In this document: positions 54,182-64,000 of the stretch, piece after piece | Layout of the letters: each line of letters begins with the position of its first letter | How positions within the stretch are numbered: position 1 is the first letter of the stretch | Assembly (NCBI GenBank): GCA_017311185.1 | Contig: JAESUZ010001291.1 | Location: forward strand, 248,001 to 312,000 | DNA: 64,000 bases | Direction: 5' to 3' | Source: Proteles cristata cristata | Taxonomy: Eukaryota; Chordata; Mammalia; Carnivora; Hyaenidae | Notes under the pieces: model-generated | Seen by the model: only the letters and a program-made list of their open reading frames with translations | Told to the model about the DNA's origin: nothing | Database searches by the model: none | Made by a program: the position numbers and the translations under genes

Positions 54182-56627
54182 AAATAACTGATGAAAGTCA
54201 ACCCAAGGAGCTGCTGTATGTTAAAACTGACCTGTTGTTATAAGGGTTAATTAACAAAGTCAAAAAAAATTTATAAAAAGGAAAATTACAAAAAGCAACA
54301 AAGACACACTTCGACTCTTGTACCTACAAGCAAGAAACAGAAATCATTACAAAGTTAACATTAAATGTGGCAAAGATGATGTGTGCCTTCTGGAGTAAAT
54401 GTGTTAAATACAAATTGAATCCCGAACGCTAGTCTTTATAATAAGATGCCACATGTTGCTCAAGTCCAGACATCAAATGTGCATCCAACGTGAAAAGTTA
54501 ATTCTAGCCTCTTGACTATTTTGCATAAAAGCACTCATCCACGGGCCATTAGATAAAGTTACTGTAAATAAGGCTTGCCTGTCTTATTTCTAAGTGAAAA
54601 CTAAATAATTTCTCTCACATAAATATACAAAAATAAATGCTTTTCCAACACAGCTCACTGAAGCATTCATGCTAGGCTTCAAAAACCATAAATAAAAACG
54701 AAAACTCCAATATTAGGCACTTGAGGTAGCACTGCACACTTTTCTGACAGGTATCTTATGTTAAAAATTCACCTTTTGCCTGCTTTTTAACTTTTTTTTC
54801 TGCTTGCTGTAAACAAAGAAAATGGAAAGTGATTCAAAAGTACAATTCATGGAGCTTATTCTGCTGCAGACTATAGATCACATTTTAAATAATTTTCTCA
54901 AAATCAAGCAGATTTAATAGTTTCACCTTTAAGCATTTTTAAGCAGGAAAAAAAAGGCTTTCATGCAGTTTTAATTTCCATGGAAAACAACTCAGTGCTA
55001 ATAAAAGGCAGATCAATAACTTTTGTTAAATTTTAATAATCTTGCAAACCTACAAATAAAACCATCAACAGTCGGAGTGGAGATGACAGTTGAGTGCGTT
55101 TCTATGACAACCTAGTGGAATAGTACAAGTCTTGACTTGCAGCGAAGTGAAGACACGAACAGAGTGACATTTACCCATACAAGAAAAATTTGCGGCTTTC
55201 CTTTCACAAGAATCAATTCCTCAACTAACATGGATTTTCACTAAGTGTATAGCACTTTTAATTAAAGGCAAGTCCTTTAAACCACCCTATAGGATTCTAG
55301 AACACTATCTGAAAACAAATTTCATATCACAATCATTCCTACGGAGTGGGAACTTAGAAGCAAAAGAATGGCTTTTGCTGATAACAAATTAAGGAAATTA
55401 AAGATTTCCACCTGAGAAACTGTTTGGTCATTTGTTCCTAACATTGTAGGGTAAATTTGCATGGCAGAAATCTTGTTACCTAACTTGGATATGTATAGCC
55501 ACATGAAATACTGCACTTTTCACCTGATAATTAAAAATTCATGTGCAAGAAAAACTTTTTTTGGTGCTTAGAACCAACTTTTCATCCTGTTTTAACTTTT
55601 CTGGATCTTTCACACATCAGTACATTTTATAAACCATGGTTAAGCCCAGGGGATGACTTGAATTGTACTCTCAAAAAAATGTGTGTCACATGTATGCAGT
55701 GAGTAAACAGAAAGATCGTTCCATTTTTTATTGTTACTATTAATAGAGAACTTAAAATTTCTGGATACGATTTCATTATTAAAATGCAGCGGGTTTTTTT
55801 CTGTTCAGTTTCTCCCCGGCCGCATCCGCCCCCTCAACATTAAATATGAGAAATTCTGAAAGGGAGAGGGGAAATGTCTTCTAAGACCCAAGTTAAGCTA
55901 GTGGAAAATGCCACGGGGAGAGTGCTCCCTGACAAATCACCACCTCACTCTACAGAGATGGCCTCTGTCCCACAGAATATTCAGCTGAACACTCAGAAAC
56001 TGTGATAAGATGAACTGTTTACGTGGCTTCACATCACCACTGCAGCTGACAAGGGGCAAATCTTTTAGTAAATATCCAAGCAATGCTTTAAAGCTAGATA
56101 CAATAGGGACACTACTATCCTAAAAAAAGAAAAAAGAAAAAAAAAGTCATTGTTTAAAAATAAAGCCAAAAAAAATGCAGTTTGAACGTCAGCAGTAAAA
56201 ATGGAGTGTTAACAAGAAACAAATGAATAATCAACCACGGGGGTATGAAGGTATAAAAAAAAAACAAAAACAAACCTAGAACATTCTCTCTAGAATTCTA
56301 ATTAGCTTAAGGGGAACTAAAATATTCAAAACTGGCCAGTCACCTTTACATGTTGATGTAAAAAAAAAAAAAAAAAAAGCTATTGAAATCTAGTATCAGA
56401 ACATTTGAATTTTAGAAAACCTGTATTTTAAAGTGGTCTTTCCTTACAAGTGATTCACTTTGAAGGAAGTCCCATGGTACACTAAAATCTTTGCGGTCGC
56501 TATTTAATAGAGAAGGTAGAGGGAAAAGAAAAATAGAACAGTTGTGCCAAATACAAATAAAATTTTTAAGCATAACTGAAACTATACTGTAAGTCGATCA
56601 AAACAAGTTAGCCTCAGAAACATGAAT
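54182..56627. other. SINE-free intron block
   Basis: About 2.4 kb with no recognisable transposon, the longest clean AT-rich unique stretch in the window. Contains ttttaattaaaggc at about 55256 and gctaataaaaggcag at 54998. No coding potential seen beyond a 34-nt cryptic exon-like segment at 54773-54806. See findings. Confidence 0.5.
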
Positions 56628-56806
56628 TTTTTAAGATACTTTATTTTGAGAGAGTGAGCAAGCAGGGTGGGGCAGAGAGAGGGTCCCAAGCAGGCGCCGC
56701 ACAGTCAGCACAGAGCCCAGCGTGGGGCTGGAACCCACAAGCCGGGAGATGACGACCTGAGCTGAAATAAAGAGTCGGATGCTTACCCGAGCCACCCCGG
56801 CACCCC
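56628..56806 (-). repeat. CAN SINE, older short subtype
   Basis: Reverse copy from tttttaagatactttattttgagagag to gagccaccccggcacccc, with gtcccaagcaggcgccgcacagtcagc in the body. Confidence 0.88.
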
Positions 56807-56809
56807 ATA

Positions 56810-58005
56810 ACTAACAAATTTTTAAGAAGCAGACCTAGTCACTACAACAGGGTATTATCAACAAAGTCAAGAATTATACATTATTGTGCAAATACATCTA
56901 TTTGAAACTATAATGTTATCAGTAAACACAGGCATAGACATGCACTTTACAGGGGATCTCCAAATGCCTCATGCCAATCTTGAACTTTTCCTGAAAAAAC
57001 AGATGTAGGATGAGGAAAAATTGCCTAAAGACCCCGAACAGAAGATTCATAATTAACCAAGCACTACTGATTCCAAGTAGCGTCGTCTTGCCCACATCCC
57101 CTTCCCACCAAACAAATGATACTTCCTTAAAAGGGCAAGTGCATCTATAAATTGTTGGAGGCTGTAGAGTTGTATTACAGAAAATAATTTTCCTTACACA
57201 AAATGAGGACCGGTAGAAAAGACGGCTTTATGTATCCTTAAATGTCAAAACGTATCAAGAAAACTGCATAAACAAGCTGAAAAAGTAACTCCTGGCTTCC
57301 ATTAATAACACAAGGTATTATAGCTGCCTCAATGACCAAACTTTTTAAGAAAGTGACACGGAGATAATGGAATTCATCTACAATAAAACAACTGTGGTCA
57401 ATGCTCCCAGGATGCCTTTCCATCAGACTGGTGACAGATTAGCAATTACATTCTTATACGAATGCAAATAATGTTGTTAAATGTTGACTTTCAAGCAATA
57501 TTGCTATTCCTGAAAATATATGAACCAAAGAAAGTAGATGAAATTAGAGCTGATAAATGTAATCTCGATGACATGGGTCTACTTTTTCATATAGAGAATT
57601 CACGATGAGTCTATTCATATCCGTGTGTTTTCAAAAACATAAAACACATATGGTTAAATGAGAGGTTCTTAGGCCAAGGGTGATTTTATTGCCCCGAGAC
57701 ATTTATTTGACAATGGCTGGAGACCTTTTGTTGTCATGCCGAGGGGGAGAAAGCCTGCTAGCATCTAGCGGGGAGAAGCTAAACATCCTACAATGTGCAA
57801 GACAGTCTCCCAGAAAAAAACATTATCCAGCCCAAAATGCCAACAGTGTCAAGGTCAAGAAACTCTGGGTTAAATACGTTTCATAAGATTACACGCTATA
57901 GAGGCACTACCATCTGTTTTCAAAGACTATTTAACAAGGGAAGTGTTCTCAAAATGTCTGATTAATTGAAAAAGCACATGTAAAATGTGCGTTGCATGAC
58001 CCCAA
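56810..58005. other. Intron, nothing recognised
   Basis: About 1.2 kb of AT-rich unclassified sequence. Confidence 0.4.
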
Positions 58006-58007
58006 TT

Positions 58008-58188
58008 TTTTAATGTTTTTTTATTTATTTTGAAGGGGGGTGGGCAGAGAGAGGAAGAGAGAGAATCCCAAGCAGGTTCTGCGCTGATAGTGCAGAGACT
58101 GATGTGGGGCTCAATCTCATGAGTGTGAGATCACAACCTGAGCCAAAATCAAGTTAGACACTAACTGACTGAGCCACCCTGGCGCCCC
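58008..58188 (-). repeat. CAN SINE, older short subtype
   Basis: Reverse copy from ttttttaatgtttttttatttatttt to gagccaccctggcgcccc; body atcccaagcaggttctgcgctgatagtgc. Confidence 0.9.
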
Positions 58189-58264
58189 TGCATTATCCAA
58201 ATTAAAGAAGCTTATATTGGGGGGGAGGGGAAAATCAGAAGAATAAGCATCAAAACAGTAACCT

Positions 58265-58420
58265 TCTCAAGCTTCATTTTTTTTCATCTGCAGAGTGGGA
58301 GAATGATAGCCGGACCCACATCACAGAGTTGATGTGACCACTACCGACAATAGCAAATAATCACTATTGTGAGCTATTGCCCGTATTTTCTATATTATCT
58401 AAGATAGACATATAGTCCAT
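58265..58420 (-). repeat. MIR-like remnant, reverse
   Basis: caagcttcattttttttcatctgcagagtgggagaatgatagccgg ... cacagagttgatgtgaccac follows the reverse complement of the MIR core. Confidence 0.6.
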
Positions 58421-58424
58421 TTAT

Positions 58425-60248
58425 TATAGAAATAAATGCTATTTTTAAAGCCATTGTTCAACATCCTCTTCAGAACTTGATGTCTACTGAACTCAGATTC
58501 TGATCTCTCAAAGCTGCTTTCCCTACGGAAACACAGAGTGCGGAGGTGAGAAGAAGTTGAGCCTCTAATAATTGAAGCGCTCTACTTAAGATTCACAAGA
58601 TATGCGGTCTTCATAAACCCTGGTCTCTCCTTTGCCCTGTAGCATCGGAATTTCATGTTCAATTCAAGGAGGGAAAAAAACAGAAGGTGAAGGTTCCCAA
58701 GCCCTAAGCTGTATACCATAAACAGGATCAACTCCCATCATTTATTTTATATTGGGAAAGCGATAAGAATATATAGAGGAGGGGGGAGAAATGAAAACAG
58801 CAAATAAGCTTTTCATTTCCTTCCAGCCATATGGAATAACCTCACCAGTCTTCAAGGTGTGCCATTCAAGTGGACAATTTCCGCCACTGAAGCCAACATA
58901 ACCCTCTTTTCCTTTCTTCCCAATATCCCTTGGTGATCACAAGATCCTGAGAAGCAGGGTTTATGCCTTTTCATTGTTCTGAGCGTCACCTAACAAAACT
59001 GTGGGTACCTAATAAAGACCAGCGAAAACAAAAGTACGCGGTACCAGCAGACCGAGTTCAGTAAGGAGCTTTTCTACAACCTTCTCATTTAGATTTCCGC
59101 ACAGGAAAATCCAAATCATAAGCTATCAGCCAAAAGGAACTAGAGAGATCATATAAACTATGTGTCACCATACAGACACGGGGGGCGGCGGGGAGGGAGG
59201 CTGGAGGTGGAGGCACTGGACAGAGGGAAGCTAGTGGCTCTTCTGCGGTAGAAATTAGAATTACAGAGAAACGTACAGACACGAAGCCCCATCATCTTCT
59301 AACTGCAACAGCAGACAGAAACCTTACCAACTAAAACAATGTTCATGAAAAATTTACATTTATAAGATATACGTTTGTTATATGGGAAAGGAAAATGCTA
59401 CAGTTCCTGAGCTTTTAGGTTTTAGAGAAGATTAAATACCACCCAAACATCTTTCAATTGCACACTGCATAACTGGTGCAGAGAAGCGCCCTGCCAGCCC
59501 CCCGCCCCCAACTCCCCACCAGAATCTGACAGCTTCTCAACCATTCCCAAGAAGAAAGAACTGAAAAACCTACAACAGTAATAACAATTAAGACAAAGTG
59601 TTATCAGAATCAAGGAGAAACTGATGCAAAGGCTGAAAATGAACTGTGAGGTTATGGCACATCTTGATGTGTTTCATGAAGACGTACTCTGAACAAAAGT
59701 AGATGCTTTAGCTTTCCTACCAACCCCTCTCACCCCAGCCGGGTGCCCAGGACCTAGAGCGGGACGCACTCCAGAACACAGAGGCCCGCCCCACCCCTTA
59801 GGGGCTGGTGTCTCCAGGAGGAGGGTGGGTCTCCAGCCTCGGCCGGCTGATTCCCCAGGCGTGCGCTTTCAGCCCTGGCCACCATCTGCCTACCGCTCTC
59901 TCCTACCAGCGGAGACCAAAAGCCCCTAACACACAGCAGGGCGCTACCGACCAGAAGCCCTACGGAGCCCCAGCCATAAGCACTAGAGCACCGAGAGAAT
60001 GCTGGAAGGGGGGCGGGGGCACTGCAGGGAACCAGGGAACACTCAGAACGGTAAAGTTAAGAATGCATTCGTAAACCAGAAACCCAAATCTTAATAAGCC
60101 CAGGGGCTGGTGCTTTTTAAAGACAAACAGAATAAGACAGCCACAGAACAAACCGAAGAAAGAAGTCATCTCAGTACCACCCGCAGAAGGAGGTCTGGCC
60201 TAGACTGTTTCAGCATGTTCTACTGAAAACCCTCGCTCAAACAGAAAT
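58425..60248. other. SINE-free intron block
   Basis: About 1.8 kb. agcagggtttatgccttttcattgttctgagcg ... gggtacctaataaag at 58955-59018 may be an L2 tail. A GC-rich piece at about 59740-60030 is unclassified. Confidence 0.4.
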
Positions 60249-60260
60249 TGCCGAAGTTAT

Positions 60261-60462
60261 GGGGCGCCTGGGGGGCCTCAGTCGGTTGAGTGTCCGACTC
60301 TTGATTTCGGCGCAGGTCATGACCTCCCAGGACGCGAGTTTGAGCCCTGTATCTGGCATTGTACTGACAGCGCAGAGGCTGCTTGGGATTCTCTCTGCCC
60401 CTCCCCACTCGTGCTCTCCCCAGCCGCCTCTGCCTCTCAAAAATAAAGTGAAGAAAAGAAAA
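60261..60462 (+). repeat. SINEC_Fc with TSD
   Basis: Copy from ggggcgcctggggggcctcag to ctctcaaaaataaagtgaag. Flanks tgccgaagttat (60249-60260) and tgcctaagttat (60463-60474) differ at one base. Confidence 0.93.
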
Positions 60463-60474
60463 TGCCTAAGTTAT

Positions 60475-61079
60475 TTAAATTGTCTTATAACAGGGAAATA
60501 AAACTTTCCAATTCATTCTGAAAAGGTGGCATAACCCTGATACCAAAACTCCCAAAGAGTGCATCGCAGGGGATAAAACAGTTCGGTCATCTCCTGGGAG
60601 AATTTAAATGTAAAACTTCCAAATAGAAGATGACAAATTAAACCAGCATATATTAACAGAATACTTTTAAGATCAGATATCGCAGAAATGCAGAGGCTGG
60701 ATATTAAGCAATCTGACTTCATCATTTAATAGGCCAAAGAAGAAAAAACTGTAGGAGTCCACTGACAGACAGTGAAATAACATTTATAAAGTTCAACACT
60801 CATTTCTGATTCTTCGAGGGGTGGAAAAAAAAAAAGCTTTCAGTAAATAAAAAGGTTTCTTTCTTGAAGAGCAGAGAACGATTATTTGAAATCAAAGCCA
60901 AGTGACACTTCACTTAATGAAAAGCACCAGGAAACTCACAGATGTCTTTTATCATTATTTTTCAAAACTGATTTAGAACTTTTTGTCAAGGTCAAAGACA
61001 AGGAAATGAAAAACAAATATACTATTGTTGGATAATCTTAAAGATGATACAACTGTATGGGGGGAAAAAAAACTTAAGG
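60475..61079. other. Intron, nothing recognised
   Basis: AT-rich unique sequence. Confidence 0.4.
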
Positions 61080-61283
61080 CTTGTGATAATTAATTTTGTA
61101 TCAACCTGATTGGGCCATGAAATGCCCAGATGTTTGATCAATCATTATTCTGGGTGTTTTCTGTGAGGGTGCTTTTTGGATGAGATTAACATTTAAACTA
61201 CTAGACTGATTAAAGTAGACTGTGTTTCCCAATGTGGGTGGGCCTCGTCGAATCAATCGAAGGCCCGAATAGAACAAAAAGGC
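61080..61283 (+). repeat. LTR-like dispersed repeat, left part (split by L1)
   Basis: tgataattaattttgtatcaacctgattgggccatg, cattattctgggtgttttctgtgagggtg, gatgagattaacattt, aatgtgggtgggcctcgtc, gaaggcccgaatagaac. I recognise the sequence as a common mammalian LTR-like repeat but not its name. It continues after the inserted L1. Confidence 0.55.
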
Positions 61284-61633
61284 TGATAGAAGTATGGCTA
61301 CTCCAGCTTTCTTTGACCTCCACTGGCATGAGAGATGGTTTCTTCCATCTCCTCACTTTCAATCTGCAGGTGTCTTTACACCTAAAAGGTGTCTCTTGGA
61401 GGCAGCATATAGATGGATACTCTCTATTCATTCTGATAGCCTAGGTCTTTTGATTGTGGCATTTTGTCTTCACATTCAGAGTGATTACTGAAATATGTGA
61501 ATTTAGTGCCACTGTGTTATCTGTAGGTTTGGTGTTTTTGGTGATGCTCTCTGGTCCTTTGCAGTCTTTGCTGCTTTGGTCTCCCCCCACCCCAACCCTC
61601 CACTCAGAGAGTCCCCTTAAAATTTCTTGCAGG
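61284..61633 (-). repeat. L1 5'-inverted segment (ORF1 end to ORF2 start)
   Basis: Read on the minus strand this block runs from the end of ORF1 through the ORF1-ORF2 gap into the start of ORF2: a degraded endonuclease beginning with SVITLNV, then PSICCLQET and DTCRLKVR. It is opposite in orientation to the L1 that follows directly, with the join at about 61631-61634. Confidence 0.88.
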
Positions 61634-62292
61634 CCACAGCAACTTCTTACTAGACCGGTCTCCAGAGGCAAGGGAAATAAAAGCAAAAATGCACTATTGG
61701 GGCCTCATCAAGATAAAAGCTTCTGTACAGCAAAGGAAACAACAAAACTCAAAGGGAACGATGGGAATAGGAAAAGATATTTGCAAATGACATACCAGAT
61801 AAAGGGTTAATATCCAAAATCTGTAAAGAACTTCTCAAACTCAACACCCAAGAAACAAATAACCCACTGAAGAGAAGGGCAGAAGACAGGAGTAGACACT
61901 ATTCCAGGGAAGACATCCAGATGGCCAACAGACACAGGAAACGATGCTCAGCACCCCTCCTCATCAGGGAAATACAAACCAAAGCCACACTGAGGTACCA
62001 CCTCACACCTGTCAGAATGGCTAACGTGAACAACTCAGGCAACACCAGATGTCGGTGAGGATGCAGAGAAGGGGGAACACTTTTGCACTGCTGGTGGGAA
62101 TGCAAACCGGTGCAGCCACTCTGGAAAACTGTATGGAGTTTCCTCAAAAAGTGAAAAATTGAATTACCCTACGACCCAGCAACTGCACTACTAGGTGCAC
62201 GGGAAACATGCGCCCAATGTTTATAGCAGCTCTATCGACAAAAGCCAAATTATGGAAAGAGCCCGAATGTTCATGGACTGATGAACAGAAGG

Positions 62293-62333
<41 letters not shown>

Positions 62334-62695
62334 GGAGTATTACTCAACGTTCAAAAGAATGAAACCCTGCCATTTGCAACAACGTGGATGGAACTGGAGC
62401 ACATTATGCTAAGTAAGTCACAGAGACAAATACAATCTCACTCATGCGGAACTCAAGAAACAACAGATGAGCATATGGGAAGGGAAGGAAAAAGAAGATA
62501 AAAACAGAGAGGGAGGCAAACCATAAGAGAATCCTAAATACCGAGAACAAAGGGAGGGTTGCTGGAGGGAAGGGGGGGTAAATGAGGGATGGGCATTACG
62601 GAGGCCGTTCGTTGGGATGAGCGCTGGCTGTTACGTGTAAGTGACGAATCACTGGGTTCTGCTCCTGAAACCAAGTAAATTAAAAAAAAAAAAAA
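61634..62695 (+). repeat. L1 3' end, sense segment with poly-A
   Basis: Runs ccacagcaacttcttactagac, caagataaaagcttctgtacagcaaagg, gggttaatatccaaaatctgtaaag, ccactctggaaaactgtatggag, atggagtattactcaacg, to a 3' UTR (gggatgggcattacggaggcc, ctgaaaccaagtaaatt) and poly-A. Comparatively well preserved, so a carnivore-age insertion. Frameshifts and stops exclude a functional product. Confidence 0.92.
62294..62331. repeat. (AC)19 microsatellite inside L1
   Basis: Occupies the L1 position just before aatggagtattactcaa, matching the location of the GT run in the L1 at 22.9-24.7 kb. Confidence 0.96.
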
Positions 62696-62701
62696 AAAAA
62701 G

Positions 62702-62990
62702 GCCAACCCTCTCAAGTAGTAGAGTTCTTTCTACCAAATTGCCTTCAAACTGGGCAGCTTTTTCCCCTGAATTCGAATCTGAACTGGAACATGGGCTCTT
62801 CCCTGGTGCTGAGGCTTGGCTGAGTCTCCAGCTGGCGGACCCTGCCTGCAGACTGGGCACTTGCCAGCTCCGTAAGCCCACGAGCCAGTTCCTCCTAAGG
62901 AATCTCTTTCTTTCAGATCCCACCGGTGTCTCTCAGATATTCGCTCTTTCTGATGCTATTGGTACTGTTTCTCTACAAAACCCCAATCCT
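62702..62990 (+). repeat. LTR-like dispersed repeat, right part
   Basis: Continues the element left off at 61283: gaactggaacatgggctcttccctgg, ctgagtctccagctggcggaccctgcctgcagactgggcacttgcc, ccacgagccagttcctcc, aatctctttctttcag. Confidence 0.5.
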
Positions 62991-63493
62991 GCCGAGACAG
63001 ACAGCTTGCCTGGGCTGCAGACCTCTCCCTCCAAAATCAGCCCCGGAGACACTATAAAAGGGACTCCAGAACTTCACATCGCCAAGTGAGAAACTCTGGA
63101 GGCAACCCAAGTCCTCCAGAAGGGGGAGCTGTTGAGACCCAGCGCTCGCCTCTCCCCAAGGCAGCCCCCCTGAGGTTTGGCGACCCCATTCACTGGAGAA
63201 ACGGACAGCAATGGCTTCACCCTGGCCTGGGGCTTTCACTCTTGGTCTCCAATCCCTCCCCCTATCAAGTGGAGACTACCTCTCCCGGCACTGCTTCCTC
63301 CAGATCTGCCGACAGGGCCCTGCACCAGGACTCAGAAGACTCAGGGCAGAAATTCTACACTGAACCATACTTTCCAAGGAAGTGTTCAAAAAGAAAAAGG
63401 AAAAATCTAGGGTATGCTGGGAGAGAGATGAAAACTAATGAGAAGTAAGAAGAAAATTTTGGTAAAGTTCACAAATGTCATTGAAAAAAAATA
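62991..63493. other. Intron, nothing recognised
   Basis: Mixed-GC unclassified sequence; overlapping open frames up to 120 codons have no recognisable feature. Confidence 0.4.
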
Positions 63494-63501
63494 AAAAGGA
63501 T

Positions 63502-63718
63502 GGGCGCTTGGCTGGCTCAGTCCATTAAGCGTCCGACTCTTGATTTCAGATCAAGGTCATGATCTCAGGGTTCATGAGTTTGAGCCCCGAGTCGGGCTCT
63601 GTGCTGACAGTGCAGAACCCGCTTGGGATTCTGTCTCCCCCTCACCTGCCCCTCCCTTGCGCGCTCTCGCTCACTTGCTCAAAAATAAACATTTAAAAAA
63701 TAAAAATAAAACTTTTTT
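63502..63718 (+). repeat. SINEC_Fc with TSD
   Basis: Copy from gggcgcttggctggctcag to ctcaaaaataaacatttaaaaaataaaaata. Duplication aaaaggatggg at 63494-63504 (overlapping the SINE head GGG) and 63719-63729. Confidence 0.93.
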
Positions 63719-64000
63719 AAAAGGATGGGAGAAGGGAGAAAAAAAAATCTCGATGTAATTACCTCTTTTCACCTATTTTATAGTTTTTTCAGAAAATGAA
63801 CATACATTACTTTTGATTTTGCCACAGAATTAAAACAATGTCTTCGAACACATCCTAGTGTGAATATTATTATTAGGAAAAGAAGGGGGGAAGCTACGGT
63901 CTCTATTAGAGGCCTGTAAACACCAGAGTCGGCTAGTCCATTCGAGGGTAGAGGAAGTCAGTAAGTATCCTCCAGACTCAGACGGCACTTTAATACCAAA

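Larger units (their letters stand above)
1..64000 (-). other. VPS41: VPS41 transcription unit, internal part (exons and introns)
   Basis: Five exons in correct order on the minus strand encode consecutive pieces of the VPS41 N-terminus, so all sequence between 707 and 49286 is VPS41 gene body, and the flanks are almost certainly the next introns. VPS41 is a core subunit of HOPS, the late endosome/lysosome tethering complex, and also serves AP-3 and regulated-secretory trafficking; it works on the cytosolic face of membranes. The initiator codon and first exon or exons were not found up to 64000, and the exon after the one at 707-772 is not present in 1-706. The promoter is therefore outside the window. 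Gene identity is strong; exon numbering is inferred from the remembered human protein. Confidence 0.93.

Noticed and set aside
61284..62695. L1 open frames with endonuclease-like and ORF2-like peptides
   Set aside because: Fragments are split, inverted and interrupted by stops and microsatellites, so they are dead transposon remnants and not genes.
1..64000. Search for a CRISPR array, toxin-antitoxin or other prokaryotic defence system
   Set aside because: Introns, SINEs and L1s show this is mammalian nuclear DNA. The regular repeats present are dinucleotide microsatellites and interspersed SINEs, not spacer arrays.
49287..64000. Search for VPS41 exons 1 and 2 (start codon and GSLEESTDES-type acidic segment)
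   Set aside because: No minus-strand segment with acceptor, matching acidic codons and donor was found. They probably lie beyond 64000; a short exon 2 could have been missed.

Overview
The window is an intronic, repeat-rich stretch of a cat-family (Felidae) genome. The main evidence for the lineage is about 46 copies of the felid tRNA-Lys-derived CAN SINE (SINEC_Fc type). They share a tRNA-like head (cgcctgggtggctcagtcgg), a pyrimidine-rich body and an aaataaataaacatta tail, and many have intact target-site duplications. Carnivore LINE-1 fragments, MIR, L2 and LTR-like remnants fill in the background. I cannot tell which felid it is.

The only gene I can support is VPS41, on the minus strand. 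It encodes the HOPS-complex subunit that tethers late endosomes, autophagosomes and AP-3 vesicles to lysosomes. Five consecutive coding exons are present, all phase 0 with canonical AG/GT borders: 49179-49286 (acidic N-terminus), 43071-43148, 10944-11018, 2544-2606 and 707-772 (start of the WD40 propeller). They total 390 nt, or 130 codons. By reading the human protein from memory they are probably exons 3 to 7. The introns between them are 6,030, 32,052, 8,337 and 1,771 bp. The start codon and first one or two exons lie beyond position 64000 or were not recognised; the next downstream exon lies before position 1.

Layout: 1-2.6 kb, exons 7 and 6 with two SINEs and an L2 remnant. 2.6-10.9 kb, intron with an old inverted L1 3' end, MIRs and SINE clusters. 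9.4-11.7 kb, a SINE-poor block around exon 5. 11-43 kb, the giant intron with dense SINEs, L1 fragments at 18-19, 22.9-24.7, 33.7-34.4 and 39.2-39.8 kb, an LTR-like element at 19.85-20.37 kb, a SINE-poor block at 21-22.9 kb and a CpG-richer SINE-free patch at 25.7-28.4 kb. 43-49 kb, exons 4 and 3 with a GA-rich ancient repeat at 46.5-48.2 kb. 49.3-64 kb, the upstream intron with an L1 5'-region fragment at 51-52.4 kb, a SINE-poor block at 54.2-56.6 kb and a twin-primed L1 nested in an LTR-like repeat at 61-63 kb.

I found no second protein gene, RNA gene, CRISPR array or prokaryote-like system. The open frames of 60-160 codons scattered through the window fall in repeats, microsatellites or intron and carry no recognisable domains. 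The interesting material is transposon biology, gene architecture and candidate non-coding regulatory blocks. Alignments, repeat masking and conservation scores could not be run, so repeat family names and boundaries are by eye.
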